Assembly (NCBI GenBank): GCA_964457755.1 | Contig: CAYWGC010000009.1 | Span: forward strand, 1-64,000 | DNA from: Tharpella sp964457755 | GTDB taxonomy: Bacteria > Desulfobacterota > Anaeroferrophillalia > Anaeroferrophillales > Tharpellaceae | DNA: 64,000 nt | Reading direction: 5' to 3' | Shown here: positions 46,425-55,600 of the stretch, piece by piece | Position numbering within the stretch: position 1 is the first letter of the stretch | How the letters are laid out: each line of letters opens with the position of its first letter | Position numbers and translations under genes: made by a program | The notes under the pieces: model-generated | Seen by the model: the letters and a program-made list of their open reading frames with translations, nothing else | What the model was told of the DNA's origin: nothing | Database searches by the model: none

Positions 46425-47521
46425 CAAACTTCCTTAAGCAGAGTCGCAATAACCAGATCCTGCTCTATTGTCGTCAAAAAAGGGTGCATCGGCAATGAAA
46501 AGATCTCGGCCGCGATTTTTTCAGAGACCGGGAAATCACCAACCTTATAGCCTAGATAAGCAAAGGCGGGCTGGAGATGCAGAGGTACAGGGTAGTGAAT
46601 TGCTACCGGAATCCCAGCCGCCTGCAGGGCGGCGACAACCGGTTCACGCTTTTGCGAACGTAATGAATATTGAGCAAAAACCGAAACACAGCCAACCTCC
46701 ACCTGAGGCGTTATAAAATGACCGCTTAAGGCTGAACTGTAAAGATCTGCAACCGCAATGCGCTGGTTTATCTCAGCTTCGAAATGAGGTAATTTGGCCA
46801 ACAAGATCGCGGCCTGCATAGTATCGAGACGACTATTACAACCGATCATCTCGTGATAATAACGCTGCCGCTGACCATGATTACGCAAACAGCGCAACTT
46901 TTCAGCAACCTCAGCATCAGCGGTAAAGAGCATCCCGCCATCGCCATAACAACCCAGAGGCTTAGCCGGGAAAAATGAGGTCGCCGCAAGCTCTCCGAAG
47001 CTGCCGCACTTACGACCCAGGCGAGCCGCACCCAACGATTGCGCCGCATCTTCAATAAGTTTCAAGCCGTGCTTTGCAGCCAACTTTTCAATATCCGCAT
47101 AAACTGCTGGGTGACCGTAGAGATCAACTGCAATAATCGCTTTGGTAGATTTTGTAATAGCAGCTTCCAAAGCCTTGGGATCAAGATTGTAGGTCTGCTC
47201 TTCGATATCAACAAAAACCGGCCGCGCCCCGGCCAAGGCGATGGTTTCGGCAGTCGCAATAAAGGTAAAGGGCGTAGTTATCACCTCATCACCGGGGCCA
47301 ACCCCAAAAACCATCAATGCCAGCTGCAGGGCATCGGTCCCCGAAGCGCAGGCAACCGCATGTTCAACCCCGACAAAGCCAGCCAAAGCCTCTTCCAGTT
47401 CTTGCACCTGCGGGCCATTAACAAACTGGGCCGAGGCCGTCACCTCTTTGATAGCAGCGTCAATCTCCGCCTGATAAGCATCATATTGAGCCTTAAGATC
47501 AACAAATTGCATTAATTTCAC
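46424..47521 (-). CDS. DegT/DnrJ/EryC1-family sugar aminotransferase
   Basis: A PLP enzyme of 365 residues that adds an amino group to a nucleotide keto-sugar. Signatures: FVDLKAQYDAYQAEIDAAI, VACASGTDALQLAL, TTPFTFIATAETI, and LIEDAAQSLGA with the PLP Asp. The catalytic Lys is in TSFFPAKPLGCYGDGGM, and the C-terminal part has HYPVPLHLQPAF. It most resembles the WbpE/3-keto-uronate aminotransferase branch, so surface polysaccharide synthesis is likely, together with wecB at 13 kb. No other sugar genes are adjacent; it is coupled to phoH by a one-base overlap. Confidence 0.88.
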   Translation of the reverse strand: MKLMQFVDLKAQYDAYQAEIDAAIKEVTASAQFVNGPQVQELEEALAGFVGVEHAVACASGTDALQLALMVFGVGPGDEVITTPFTFIATAETIALAGARPVFVDIEEQTYNLDPKALEAAITKSTKAIIAVDLYGHPAVYADIEKLAAKHGLKLIEDAAQSLGAARLGRKCGSFGELAATSFFPAKPLGCYGDGGMLFTADAEVAEKLRCLRNHGQRQRYYHEMIGCNSRLDTMQAAILLAKLPHFEAEINQRIAVADLYSSALSGHFITPQVEVGCVSVFAQYSLRSQKREPVVAALQAAGIPVAIHYPVPLHLQPAFAYLGYKVGDFPVSEKIAAEIFSLPMHPFLTTIEQDLVIATLLKEV

Positions 47522-47536
47522 CTTTTGTAAAAAAAG

Positions 47537-48208
47537 TTAAGTTAAAGAGGGTAGCTCAGCCAGAAAGGTTGTCATCTTTTCGGCAACTTTTGCAACCTGC
47601 GGCAGAACCATTTTATAGTTACTCTCATATTCAGTTGTCAAGTCGGCGTCACCGACATCGGTAACCCCGCGTAAAACCAGAGCTGGAATCCCCATGCGCC
47701 GAGCCACCCGCACAATTGAGGCCCCCTCCCAATCGGCCGCAAGCGCCTGATAGCGCGAAAATAGAGCCTCTCTTATCGTCACCGTGTCAGCATTACGATC
47801 AGCCGAAGCCAAGGGACCGACTTTAAGATCAGAAAACCTGTGTGCCAACTCAGAAAGTAAAAAAGCGTCACAAGCGGTCGTCGGTACCGTCTTATGCTCA
47901 CTCGTAAAATCGTATTCGATAACCTTTGAGGCGAGAATCTGGTCACCGACAACCAGTCCGGGAGCAAGTGCACCACAGGAGCCAAAATTCAAAATCAGAT
48001 CAGAATCAAAACGATCAATCAGCATCTGCGTAGTTGCGGCAGCCATAACTTTTCCGAGACCAGAAGTAGTAGCAACCACCTCTTTACCGGCAAAGCTGCG
48101 GCGATAAAAATTGCGCCCGGAAATCTTTTCCAGGTGCCAGTTACCAGAGGCCAGCAACGGTTGCAACTCATGCCGCAAAGCCGTAATTAAAGCAATTTTT
48201 ACAAACAT
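47537..48208 (-). CDS. 5'-methylthioadenosine/S-adenosylhomocysteine nucleosidase-like protein
   Basis: A 223-residue nucleoside phosphorylase-fold protein (PNP_UDP_1). It starts MFVKIALITALRHELQPLL and has LNFGSCGALAPGLVVGD and DWEGASIVRVARRMGIPALVLRGVTDVGDAD, where MTA/SAH nucleosidases have an EMEGA motif. The change to DWEGAS leaves some doubt about the exact substrate (MTA/SAH, futalosine or another nucleoside). ATG 48208 is chosen because it gives the family start; the longer frame begins inside cheB. It is 10 nt downstream of cheB. Confidence 0.78.
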   Translation of the reverse strand: MFVKIALITALRHELQPLLASGNWHLEKISGRNFYRRSFAGKEVVATTSGLGKVMAAATTQMLIDRFDSDLILNFGSCGALAPGLVVGDQILASKVIEYDFTSEHKTVPTTACDAFLLSELAHRFSDLKVGPLASADRNADTVTIREALFSRYQALAADWEGASIVRVARRMGIPALVLRGVTDVGDADLTTEYESNYKMVLPQVAKVAEKMTTFLAELPSLT

Positions 48209-48218
48209 CTGAAAAGTC

Positions 48219-49301
48219 CTAACCGGAAAAAGGCAATAAATTAAGCAATTCGCCAATGGCTTCCGGATTCATACGAACCTGGGCCGCCCCTAAACGGGCC
48301 GCCTCACCCGGCATCCCATTAACCACCGAGCTCTCCTCGTCTTGAGCGATTGTCATTTGCCCGCACTCACGCATGGCCAGCTGCTCCAAAGCTCCGTCCC
48401 GGCCCATGCCGGTCAAAATAATGGCGAGGGCCGCCGGGGCTCCAGGCTGAGCCAGGCAACGAAAGAGTGGAGCCACCGCCGGTTTAACGCTATACTCCGG
48501 CGGACCTGTAGTTAAGTGTATCAAACCCGCCCCGGAGAGTTCCAGATGACAACCATCTGGGGCAAAGTAGACATGACCAGAAAGAGGCTTCTCAGTATCC
48601 CTGGCAATAGCAAGCGGGATCTCCACCTCGCCTTGCAGCCAGCTCACCATACCCTCAAGAAAACCTTGCGCAATATGTTGAACAATGAGAATCGGTAAAG
48701 GAAAATCCTTTTTCAAGCGGGCCAGAACAGCTTTCAGGACCATCGGCCCACCGGTCGAGGCCCCGATGGCAATCAGGACTGGAGGATTACTTTTCAATTT
48801 TACCAAAAAATCATTATCAAGATCTACTTTGGGTGACTGTAGTTTAGATTGAGGGCTCGACATAGACTTCCGACGCACAACCTTTACCCCGGACATCACC
48901 TTAACCTTATGCAAGAGACTCTCAACCAGCTCCTGAGCACCGGGAGTGCCGACCCCTCGAGGTTTAGCGACAGCGGCCAATGCCCCAGCTTGAATCGCAC
49001 AATAGGATTTTTCAGTTAACTTATGGCTGAGATTAGCACTGCAGATAACAATCGGCACCGGGCTCTCTTCCATAATCCGCCGAGTTGCAGAGATACCATC
49101 AAGTTCCGGCATCTCGATATCCATAATCACCACCTGCGGTTGCAAGAGTTTGACCTTATCAACCGCATCAAATCCATTAACTGCGGTCCCGACCACAGTC
49201 AACTCGGGATCGGCTTCAACCAGATTGCATAAATATTGGAGGATAGTACGTGAATCATCAACAATGAGAACGGTAATCACTTTTTCTTCACCTTTCATCA
49301 T
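48219..49301 (-). CDS. cheB: Chemotaxis protein-glutamate methylesterase CheB (WspF-like)
   Basis: Removes methyl groups from chemoreceptors. The 360-residue protein has a receiver domain (phospho-acceptor Asp61 in VVIMDIEMPELDG), a linker, and the methylesterase domain with the triad Ser182 (IGASTGGP), His209 (LIVQHIAQGF) and Asp302 (TGMGRDGALEQ). It starts 14 nt inside the end of the REC-GGDEF gene. It is the last gene of the Wsp-like cluster and would provide adaptation. Confidence 0.95.
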   Translation of the reverse strand: MMKGEEKVITVLIVDDSRTILQYLCNLVEADPELTVVGTAVNGFDAVDKVKLLQPQVVIMDIEMPELDGISATRRIMEESPVPIVICSANLSHKLTEKSYCAIQAGALAAVAKPRGVGTPGAQELVESLLHKVKVMSGVKVVRRKSMSSPQSKLQSPKVDLDNDFLVKLKSNPPVLIAIGASTGGPMVLKAVLARLKKDFPLPILIVQHIAQGFLEGMVSWLQGEVEIPLAIARDTEKPLSGHVYFAPDGCHLELSGAGLIHLTTGPPEYSVKPAVAPLFRCLAQPGAPAALAIILTGMGRDGALEQLAMRECGQMTIAQDEESSVVNGMPGEAARLGAAQVRMNPEAIGELLNLLPFSG

Positions 49302-50244
49302 TCATCCTTCCATAAATGGCTCCGACAACCCGATTGCGGCCTTCATTTTTAGCCCGATAGAGACAATCATCAGCCATTCCAATCAAATCATAGCCGGTGA
49401 CTGCTTTATTAGTTGCAGTGGCTGGCATAACCGCATATCCGAAACTTGCAGTAACCAAAAAATTGCCGCCATGACTATCTGCAAAACGAAGATCAGCAAC
49501 AATTTGACGCATCCTTTCACAGGCTGGCAAGGCCCCGTCATCAGCGGTCTCCGGCAAAACAACCACAAACTCCTCACCTCCATAACGGGCCACCCAGTCA
49601 ACCCCGAAACGAATCGTCTCTTTCAAAGCCCGAGCAATCGCCTTTAAAACCTCATCCCCAAGCAAATGGCCATAAGTGTCGTTAACTTTTTTAAAGTGAT
49701 CAATATCGCAGAGTACCACTGTCAGCGAACGTTTATAACGAAGAGCCTGTTTGCAGACAGTAGTCAATTGTTCATCAAGATGGTTGCGGTTAAAAACTTT
49801 GGTCAAATGGTCAGTATGCAGCAATCGGGAGATCTCCCGATTACGCTCTTTCAAAGTCTCTTCCAAATCCAGAACCCGCCTCGCTGTCGCCAGGCGAGCA
49901 ACCAGTTCTGCGGGCTCTATAGGTTTAACGAGATAGTCGTCGGCACCACCTTCGAGACCTTTCACAATCTCCTCTTTAGAACTTTTTGCGGTGACCAGAA
50001 AGAGATAGATATAATCTTTATCCATTTTTGCTCTAATTGCCCGACAGAGCTCAACCCCATCCATCTCAGGCATCACCCAATCGGTGATAACGATCGAAAA
50101 AGGTTGCTTTTCCAAAAACTCAAGACCTTCTCGACCATTACGCGCAACCTTAACCTCATAGCCCTCTGACTCCAGCAAAAATTGCAGCTGTAACGCCTGG
50201 GTCGGGCTATCCTCAACTACCAAAATATCTAATTTTTCACTCAT
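49288..50244 (-). CDS. Response regulator with diguanylate cyclase domain (WspR-like)
   Basis: A 318-residue protein: receiver domain (Asp55 in IVITDWVMPEMDG) and GGDEF domain with the active site GGEEF at 222-226. It would make cyclic di-GMP when phosphorylated by the cluster's CheA. The feedback I-site (RxxD ending five residues before GGEEF) reads FGVD with the Arg one residue too early (Arg212, Asp216), so product inhibition may be weak. It lies between cheA and cheB in the position of wspR. Confidence 0.95.
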   Translation of the reverse strand: MSEKLDILVVEDSPTQALQLQFLLESEGYEVKVARNGREGLEFLEKQPFSIVITDWVMPEMDGVELCRAIRAKMDKDYIYLFLVTAKSSKEEIVKGLEGGADDYLVKPIEPAELVARLATARRVLDLEETLKERNREISRLLHTDHLTKVFNRNHLDEQLTTVCKQALRYKRSLTVVLCDIDHFKKVNDTYGHLLGDEVLKAIARALKETIRFGVDWVARYGGEEFVVVLPETADDGALPACERMRQIVADLRFADSHGGNFLVTASFGYAVMPATATNKAVTGYDLIGMADDCLYRAKNEGRNRVVGAIYGRMNDER

Positions 50245-50253
50245 TTTAATAAA

Positions 50254-52596
50254 TCACAGTAAACGTTCAATAACTTCCAAAAGATTGTTTTGATCAAAAT
50301 CGCCCTTGACAATATAAGCATTAGCTCCGGCCGCAACCCCGCGCTCCCGATCTTCGCGCGAACCCATACTGGTCACCAGGACCACTGGAATTTCAGCCAG
50401 ACGTTCATTATCGCGGATATTTTCGGTCAGCAAGAAACCATCCATACGCGGCATCTCAACATCGGAAACCACCAGATCAAAAGCCTCACTCTTTAAAAGC
50501 GTCAGCGCCGCCAGCCCATCGACAGCAGTCGTCACCGGGTAGTCTGCCGCTTCAAGAATGTTTTGCAGGAGCGTCCTTGACGTTATGGAATCATCGACGA
50601 CCAACAACCGCCGCCCGCTTTCTCTCTCAAGTTCGTCTCCAGTCGCAGAATCGCCCGTGGCCGAAGCAGAAATCAGATTCTGACCTCGATGTTTATTTGA
50701 ATTTTCGAGAATATCCTTAACGTTAATTATGGGCACCACTTTTCCCGAACCCAGAATAGTCGCTCCGGTAATAAGCGGAACCTTGACAAGTTGTTTACCC
50801 AGAGCTTTAACTAAAATCTCCTGTTCGCCCAGAATTTCATCAACCACCAAAGCCTGACACCGGTTGCCGCTGCCAATAATAACCAGAGAGAGCTCAGTTC
50901 TGCTTTTTTGAGATCTATCGACCTTTTCCTGGAGCCCCAAAAGAGTGGCCAGGTCACGCACCGCCAGCACCCGCCCCTCATTAACAACTGTTGTTAGACC
51001 CTCAACCGTGCGTAATAATTTTTTTTCAGTCTGTAAAACCCTTTCAACTTTCAGGCTCGGAAAGACAAATTCCCGCCCCGCCACCCTGACCCGTATCCCC
51101 CGACAAACCGCGATAGATACCGGCAGGTGAATCGCAAACTTAGTTCCCCTGCCAAATTCAGAGGAAACCACGATCCGACCACCCAAATTCTCAATCTTTT
51201 CACGAACAATCGCCATGCCTAAACCGCGGCCCGAGATTTCGGTAATCATCGCACTGGTTGAAAATCCGGAATTAAAAATCAGATCAAAGAGGCTATCCTC
51301 GGCCATCGCGGATGCAGCTTGTGAACTTACAAGACCAACAGCAACCGCCTTTTGCTTAAGTTTTTCGTGATCGATACCCTGACCATCATCAACAATTGTA
51401 ATATCGATCGAAGCCCCATCACTCTGCGACACTCTGCACAAAATCCTGCCAGCGGGCTCTTTGCCGTTAACCTCTCGGGTTTGCGGCACTTCGATGCCAT
51501 GATCGACCGCATTGCGCAAAAGATGAATCAGCGGATCTTTCATCTCTTCGAGTACCCGCCGGTCAACCTCAATCGCGCCCCCTGAATATTCAAACTCAAC
51601 TTTTTTACCAAGTTCACGAGCAAGCTCTCGAACCATCCTCGACATCGGTGCAAAAAGAGTCTCTATCGGCAGCATGGCGACATCCCTGACCCGATCGAGC
51701 AACTCATCGACAAGACCGGCCTGAATCCGCCGATCACTATCCATGCGGCTGCCAAGATCACGCAACTGGCACTCAAGACTTTTAACCAGGTTCTGATTGG
51801 TTTCGAGAAAGCCGGCCATCCGGATCCATTGTTCAGAACTTTCCAGACTTCGATTAAGCTGAGGGATTTCGGCCTTAACCACTCCCCACTCTTTTTCCCA
51901 ACCGGAAAAATTTTCCAGGGTTGTACGCAACAACGACAGATGCTGACGCAACGCCAGTTTTAAAGAGATAAACTCTTCAGCAACCAGCATCAATTCATCC
52001 AGTTTTACCGTCGCAATCCGTAACGTATCAGTAGCCGAAACTCCCGCGGCTAAAGGAACAGTGACAGGATCCTCGGTCACAGGCGAAACAACGGCACTCT
52101 CAGATACGGATTCCGGTAAAGATGGTTGCGAAAGTGCCCGAGCCTTAGTTACCTCAATCTGGTCGGGCTCCGCCAATAAGAGCTCGAGACCACTCTGTTC
52201 AACCTTGACAAGACGATCAAGAAGAGAGGCAAATTCACCCTTGCCGACCTCTTCAACAATAACCTCAGGATCGACAATAACTTTTTCCAGCATCACGGCA
52301 GAGTCGTAGAGGAGATCGAGTAGAGCCGGTTGCGGTTGCGGGTTATGCTCTTTGAGAAGTGAGAAGAGACTCTCAAGGGCCTGGCAGAGGGTTTCCACCA
52401 TGTTTAAATTTACGGCCCGGGCGGCTCCTTTAAGGCTGTGAGCTTCACGAAACAGAATTTCTATCAAAGGATTACGAGCGCCCTCATCAGAAGCTTTCTC
52501 AAAAGCTTCAAGATTCGCAAAAATACTACCGAGACGTTCGCCTGCCTCCACTTGAAAAGCTTCACGCAGTTTCAGGAAAAGCTCCTCTTCGCGCAT
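50254..52596 (-). CDS. Hybrid chemotaxis histidine kinase CheA-REC (WspE-like)
   Basis: A 780-residue kinase: HPt with phosphorylated His53 (EAHSLKGAARAVNL), long linker, dimerisation and ATPase domain (LIHLLRNAVDHGIE, DDGQGID, GRGLGMAIVREKIENLGG), a CheW-like coupling domain at about 510-640, and a C-terminal receiver (RLLVVDDSITSRTLLQNILEAADY, acceptor Asp in LVVSDVEMPRMDG). The fused receiver is as in WspE, where it acts as a phosphate sink. It starts 4 nt after the chemoreceptor gene. Confidence 0.96.
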   Translation of the reverse strand: MREEELFLKLREAFQVEAGERLGSIFANLEAFEKASDEGARNPLIEILFREAHSLKGAARAVNLNMVETLCQALESLFSLLKEHNPQPQPALLDLLYDSAVMLEKVIVDPEVIVEEVGKGEFASLLDRLVKVEQSGLELLLAEPDQIEVTKARALSQPSLPESVSESAVVSPVTEDPVTVPLAAGVSATDTLRIATVKLDELMLVAEEFISLKLALRQHLSLLRTTLENFSGWEKEWGVVKAEIPQLNRSLESSEQWIRMAGFLETNQNLVKSLECQLRDLGSRMDSDRRIQAGLVDELLDRVRDVAMLPIETLFAPMSRMVRELARELGKKVEFEYSGGAIEVDRRVLEEMKDPLIHLLRNAVDHGIEVPQTREVNGKEPAGRILCRVSQSDGASIDITIVDDGQGIDHEKLKQKAVAVGLVSSQAASAMAEDSLFDLIFNSGFSTSAMITEISGRGLGMAIVREKIENLGGRIVVSSEFGRGTKFAIHLPVSIAVCRGIRVRVAGREFVFPSLKVERVLQTEKKLLRTVEGLTTVVNEGRVLAVRDLATLLGLQEKVDRSQKSRTELSLVIIGSGNRCQALVVDEILGEQEILVKALGKQLVKVPLITGATILGSGKVVPIINVKDILENSNKHRGQNLISASATGDSATGDELERESGRRLLVVDDSITSRTLLQNILEAADYPVTTAVDGLAALTLLKSEAFDLVVSDVEMPRMDGFLLTENIRDNERLAEIPVVLVTSMGSREDRERGVAAGANAYIVKGDFDQNNLLEVIERLL

Positions 52597-52599
52597 GAG

Positions 52600-54633
52600 T
52601 TAAACCTTCAAACCAGCAGACAACTGTTGCAATCTCTGACCCACTCTATCGAGATCAGCAATCGCTGATTCGATCTGCCGGGCTCCCTCAACATTCTGCT
52701 GACTGGCACTTTTGATGCTCTCCATCGCCTGAGCCACCTGATCCATACCGACCAGCTGCTGCTGACTTGAAGCGACAATCTGTACCGAAGCATCCGCAGA
52801 TTCCCGACTCATATCGGCCATTGTATCGATCTCAATACCCGCTTTTTCAGACTGATCCACCCCTTTATCAACAGCTTTGCCGCCTCTTTCGGTCGCCATC
52901 ACCGCACTACTGGTAGCTTTCTGAATATCCCCCAGTAAACGCCGTACCTGAGTAGTCGCAGCTTTTGATTGGTCAGCCAGAGCTTTGACTTCCAAAGCGA
53001 CCACAGCAAAACCCTTACCGTGCTCACCAGCTTTCGCCGCTTCGATTGAGGCGTTGACCGATAACATATTCGACTGATCAGCAAAACTGCTTACCGTTTC
53101 AATAATCTCCCCAATATTTTGATTATGCTCACTTAAATGAATAATCCCTTCCGCAATCGCCGCCACATCCACTTTAATCTGGTCCATACCGGCAAGCGAC
53201 TTGGCGGTTTCGTTGCGACCACTCTCGGCCCGCAGCATCACCTGTTCGGCCAGCCCCGCAACCTGTTCAGCTTTTTCATGCGATAGATGCGAGGTTTGCC
53301 GGATCTCCTCAACCGTAGCCGCAATTTCGGTCACAGAACTTGAACTCTGAGTCGATGACGCAGCCAGTTCAGACGTGGTTGCTGAAAGTTCAGCAATCGT
53401 TGCCGCAATCGTCGCTGCTCCACTAATAACCTCCGAGGTCTGCTCATGCAGCATCCCAGCCATCCGGTTAAAAGCATTAACGAGATCGCCAACCTCATCA
53501 TTGCGATCGGTATGCGGTACGGTCACCGTGAGATCGCCATCAGCCATAAGTCTAACTTTGGCCATCAACAGTTTCAAGGGTAGAACAATTGATCTGGCCG
53601 ACAAAAACACCAAAAAAAGCGACACCAATAACAGTACAGCACCAAGACCTTGAATATTGCTTACCAATACAGCCATCGGAGCAAAGGCTTCAACCGTATC
53701 AATTTCTGAGAGAATAGCCCACTCAAACCCGAAACCAAATTTTTCATTCAAACCCAGTTGCGAATAGGCCGAAAGAACTTCAACCCCCCGATAATCGAAA
53801 ACAGTTTCCACCCCAACTGAGCCGGTCAAAGCTTTTTGGCTGGCACTGGTAGCAACCTTCTGTTGCAGCAGGGCCTGCTGATTAAAACGTGAATTAGAAC
53901 GCATCAGAAAATCTGAACCCACCAGATAACTCTCACCACTATCACCCATGCCGGTGTGGGATCCAACAATACGATCCAATCGCGAGCCATCCAACATGAT
54001 TGCCAAAATCGCTTTGACATCACCCTCTTCACCCAAAATTGGAGTTCCAATAAAAGCGGCGGCCTGGCCAATCGGTACATAATCCGAGAAATCTACTACC
54101 CCGAACTTGCCGGACTCTGAAACCTGGGCCCATATATGAGCCAGCCCGCTCTCTTTATAAGGCCCGCTTTCAAGGTTGCTGCCTAGATCCGCTCCTCGCC
54201 TTACCGAATACATGACATGCCCATGCTCCCGACAGATAATAAAGAGATCTCGAAAATTATAAGTCGCCATATAATCCTTAAAGAAAGAACCTATGCGATC
54301 ATGTATATCCTGATAAATTTCACCCTCTACATAAAAAGTCCCATCCCCCTGCTCACCCCCATCCATATAATATTGCCGGAGAAGTCCATAGGTCTGCTTC
54401 ACATCGCGAGAAGACGCCAGTAATTTACTATCCACTTTAAGACTTTCCAGATAGCCCAAAACCTGCTGCTTTTTTATCTCATTGATCGCCTCAAGACTGG
54501 CAAAACTGGCCTGACGCAGAGAATCGCGCGCGTATTGTGAAGAGAGCCAGGAGAGAGCGGCCACCGGGATAACGACCACACCGAAAAAAAGGAGCATTAA
54601 CTTTTTCAGCAAACTGTTACTAAGAAACTTCAT
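52600..54633 (-). CDS. Membrane chemoreceptor with double-Cache domain (WspA-like)
   Basis: A 677-residue receptor: first membrane helix at about 12-31, a large periplasmic double-Cache domain (about 45-310; FKDYMATYNFRDLFIICREHG, MGDSGESYLVGSDFLMRSNSRF), second helix at about 325-347, HAMP at 350-400, and the methyl-accepting domain with the tip NMLSVNASIEAAKAGEHGKGFAVVALEVKALADQ. The tip differs from the other receptors in this window (NLLALNATIEAARAGE), so it is probably tuned to its own CheA/CheW. It sits between cheW and cheA. Confidence 0.95.
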   Translation of the reverse strand: MKFLSNSLLKKLMLLFFGVVVIPVAALSWLSSQYARDSLRQASFASLEAINEIKKQQVLGYLESLKVDSKLLASSRDVKQTYGLLRQYYMDGGEQGDGTFYVEGEIYQDIHDRIGSFFKDYMATYNFRDLFIICREHGHVMYSVRRGADLGSNLESGPYKESGLAHIWAQVSESGKFGVVDFSDYVPIGQAAAFIGTPILGEEGDVKAILAIMLDGSRLDRIVGSHTGMGDSGESYLVGSDFLMRSNSRFNQQALLQQKVATSASQKALTGSVGVETVFDYRGVEVLSAYSQLGLNEKFGFGFEWAILSEIDTVEAFAPMAVLVSNIQGLGAVLLLVSLFLVFLSARSIVLPLKLLMAKVRLMADGDLTVTVPHTDRNDEVGDLVNAFNRMAGMLHEQTSEVISGAATIAATIAELSATTSELAASSTQSSSSVTEIAATVEEIRQTSHLSHEKAEQVAGLAEQVMLRAESGRNETAKSLAGMDQIKVDVAAIAEGIIHLSEHNQNIGEIIETVSSFADQSNMLSVNASIEAAKAGEHGKGFAVVALEVKALADQSKAATTQVRRLLGDIQKATSSAVMATERGGKAVDKGVDQSEKAGIEIDTMADMSRESADASVQIVASSQQQLVGMDQVAQAMESIKSASQQNVEGARQIESAIADLDRVGQRLQQLSAGLKV

Positions 54634-54645
54634 AATCTACCCTCG

Positions 54646-55248
54646 TTATTGAATAACTATTTTTTTATCGGTCAAAAGTTTTTCCGCATCAAGCAGTATC
54701 AGGTGATCAGCTGTCACCCCTTTAAAATATTCCGCCTGGACTTCCGAAAGTGTCGGCAAACTGGTCTGTAGATGTTTAAGAGGTACAAGCCTGACCCCCT
54801 CCAGACGATCAATTTTGACCGCAAACTCCATCTCTTGAGAAGTTAAAATAAGTAGCAGACAATCATCTGTAGCAGAATCCTCATCGAGATTAGCAGGAAG
54901 TGACAAAAACTTAACCAGATCAACTACTGAATAGATCCGACTGCGAATATTAACAATCCCTTTAACAAAAGCCGGAATACCGGGGATTTCCGTAACCTCC
55001 CCAATTCGACAAACCTCACTGACCCACCGCAAAGGGAAAGCATAGCGCTCCTGACCCAAAGTAAACTCAAGAATTTCAAGAAGCTCGCCTACATCATCTT
55101 GCGGCCCTGAGGTTCGCAGTTCACGGGCCCGAGCCTCAAGTATCTGACGAATCTTTTCCGGAGTCATTTGCGCTTTCTCCGAAAAAATTTGCTGTCTTTG
55201 CGAGAGCTCTGCCAACAACTCAGACAATGATTTTTTCTGACTACCCAT
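54646..55248 (-). CDS. CheW coupling protein with N-terminal extension
   Basis: A 200-residue CheW. The core covers about 62-195 (EILEFTLGQERYAFPLRWVSEVCRIGEVTEIPGIPAFVKGIVNIRSRIYSVVDLVKFL). It is preceded by about 60 charged residues that predict as helix (SLSELLAELSQRQQIFSEKAQMTPEKIRQILEARARELR). It couples the receptor to CheA. It lies 12 nt before the receptor gene but 340 bases after cheR, the gap being filled by a palindromic block. Confidence 0.92.
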   Translation of the reverse strand: MGSQKKSLSELLAELSQRQQIFSEKAQMTPEKIRQILEARARELRTSGPQDDVGELLEILEFTLGQERYAFPLRWVSEVCRIGEVTEIPGIPAFVKGIVNIRSRIYSVVDLVKFLSLPANLDEDSATDDCLLLILTSQEMEFAVKIDRLEGVRLVPLKHLQTSLPTLSEVQAEYFKGVTADHLILLDAEKLLTDKKIVIQ

Positions 55249-55303
55249 ACCGACCTCATAAAGCTACAGCAAAAAGCGTCGAATATTGCTTCGCCCTCAT
55301 AAA

Positions 55304-55545
55304 CGGGGTCACAGCTGGGGTGCTGACGCACCTTGTACCAGCAATGACCCCAATCCCGGTAGCTTGTGAGCGGCACTTGAAATCAAAAGGTTACATGAAA
55401 CTAACTGTAAATATTCGGTTTTACTATCACCAACAACCGGGATTGGGGACAGACCTTCAGCTCTATCCCCGTCGAGCGCCAAGCGAAACTCACTCATTTT
55501 CTCTGTGGGTTAAGCGCCAATCACAATAAAGCCGAATATTTACAA
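55304..55545. repeat. REP-like palindromic block between cheR and cheW
   Basis: The 340-base gap between the two genes holds no gene but two nested sets of inverted repeats. CCCCAATCCCGGT at 55348-55360 pairs perfectly with ACCGGGATTGGGG at 55436-55448. GTAAATATTCGG at 55407-55418 pairs perfectly with CCGAATATTTAC at 55532-55543, and the match extends with three mismatches over about 21 bases. Further short hairpins (GGGGTCA/TGACCCC, TGCTG/CAGCA) lie on the left. The layout suggests one or two small non-autonomous elements, of the kind mobilised by REP-associated transposases; a relic of such a transposase is at the right end of the window. Confidence 0.65.
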
Positions 55546-55582
55546 CTAACTACAAACTAAAGCCATCAAGACTTTTACTAAA

Positions 55583-55600
55583 CACTGACTACTGACGACT
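55583..55600. repeat. Heptanucleotide repeat overlapping the end of cheR
   Basis: ACTGACT and ACTGACG units; on the minus strand this is the CAGTNNN type. It encodes the last codons (SRQ) and the TAG stop of the cheR gene. Confidence 0.75.
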
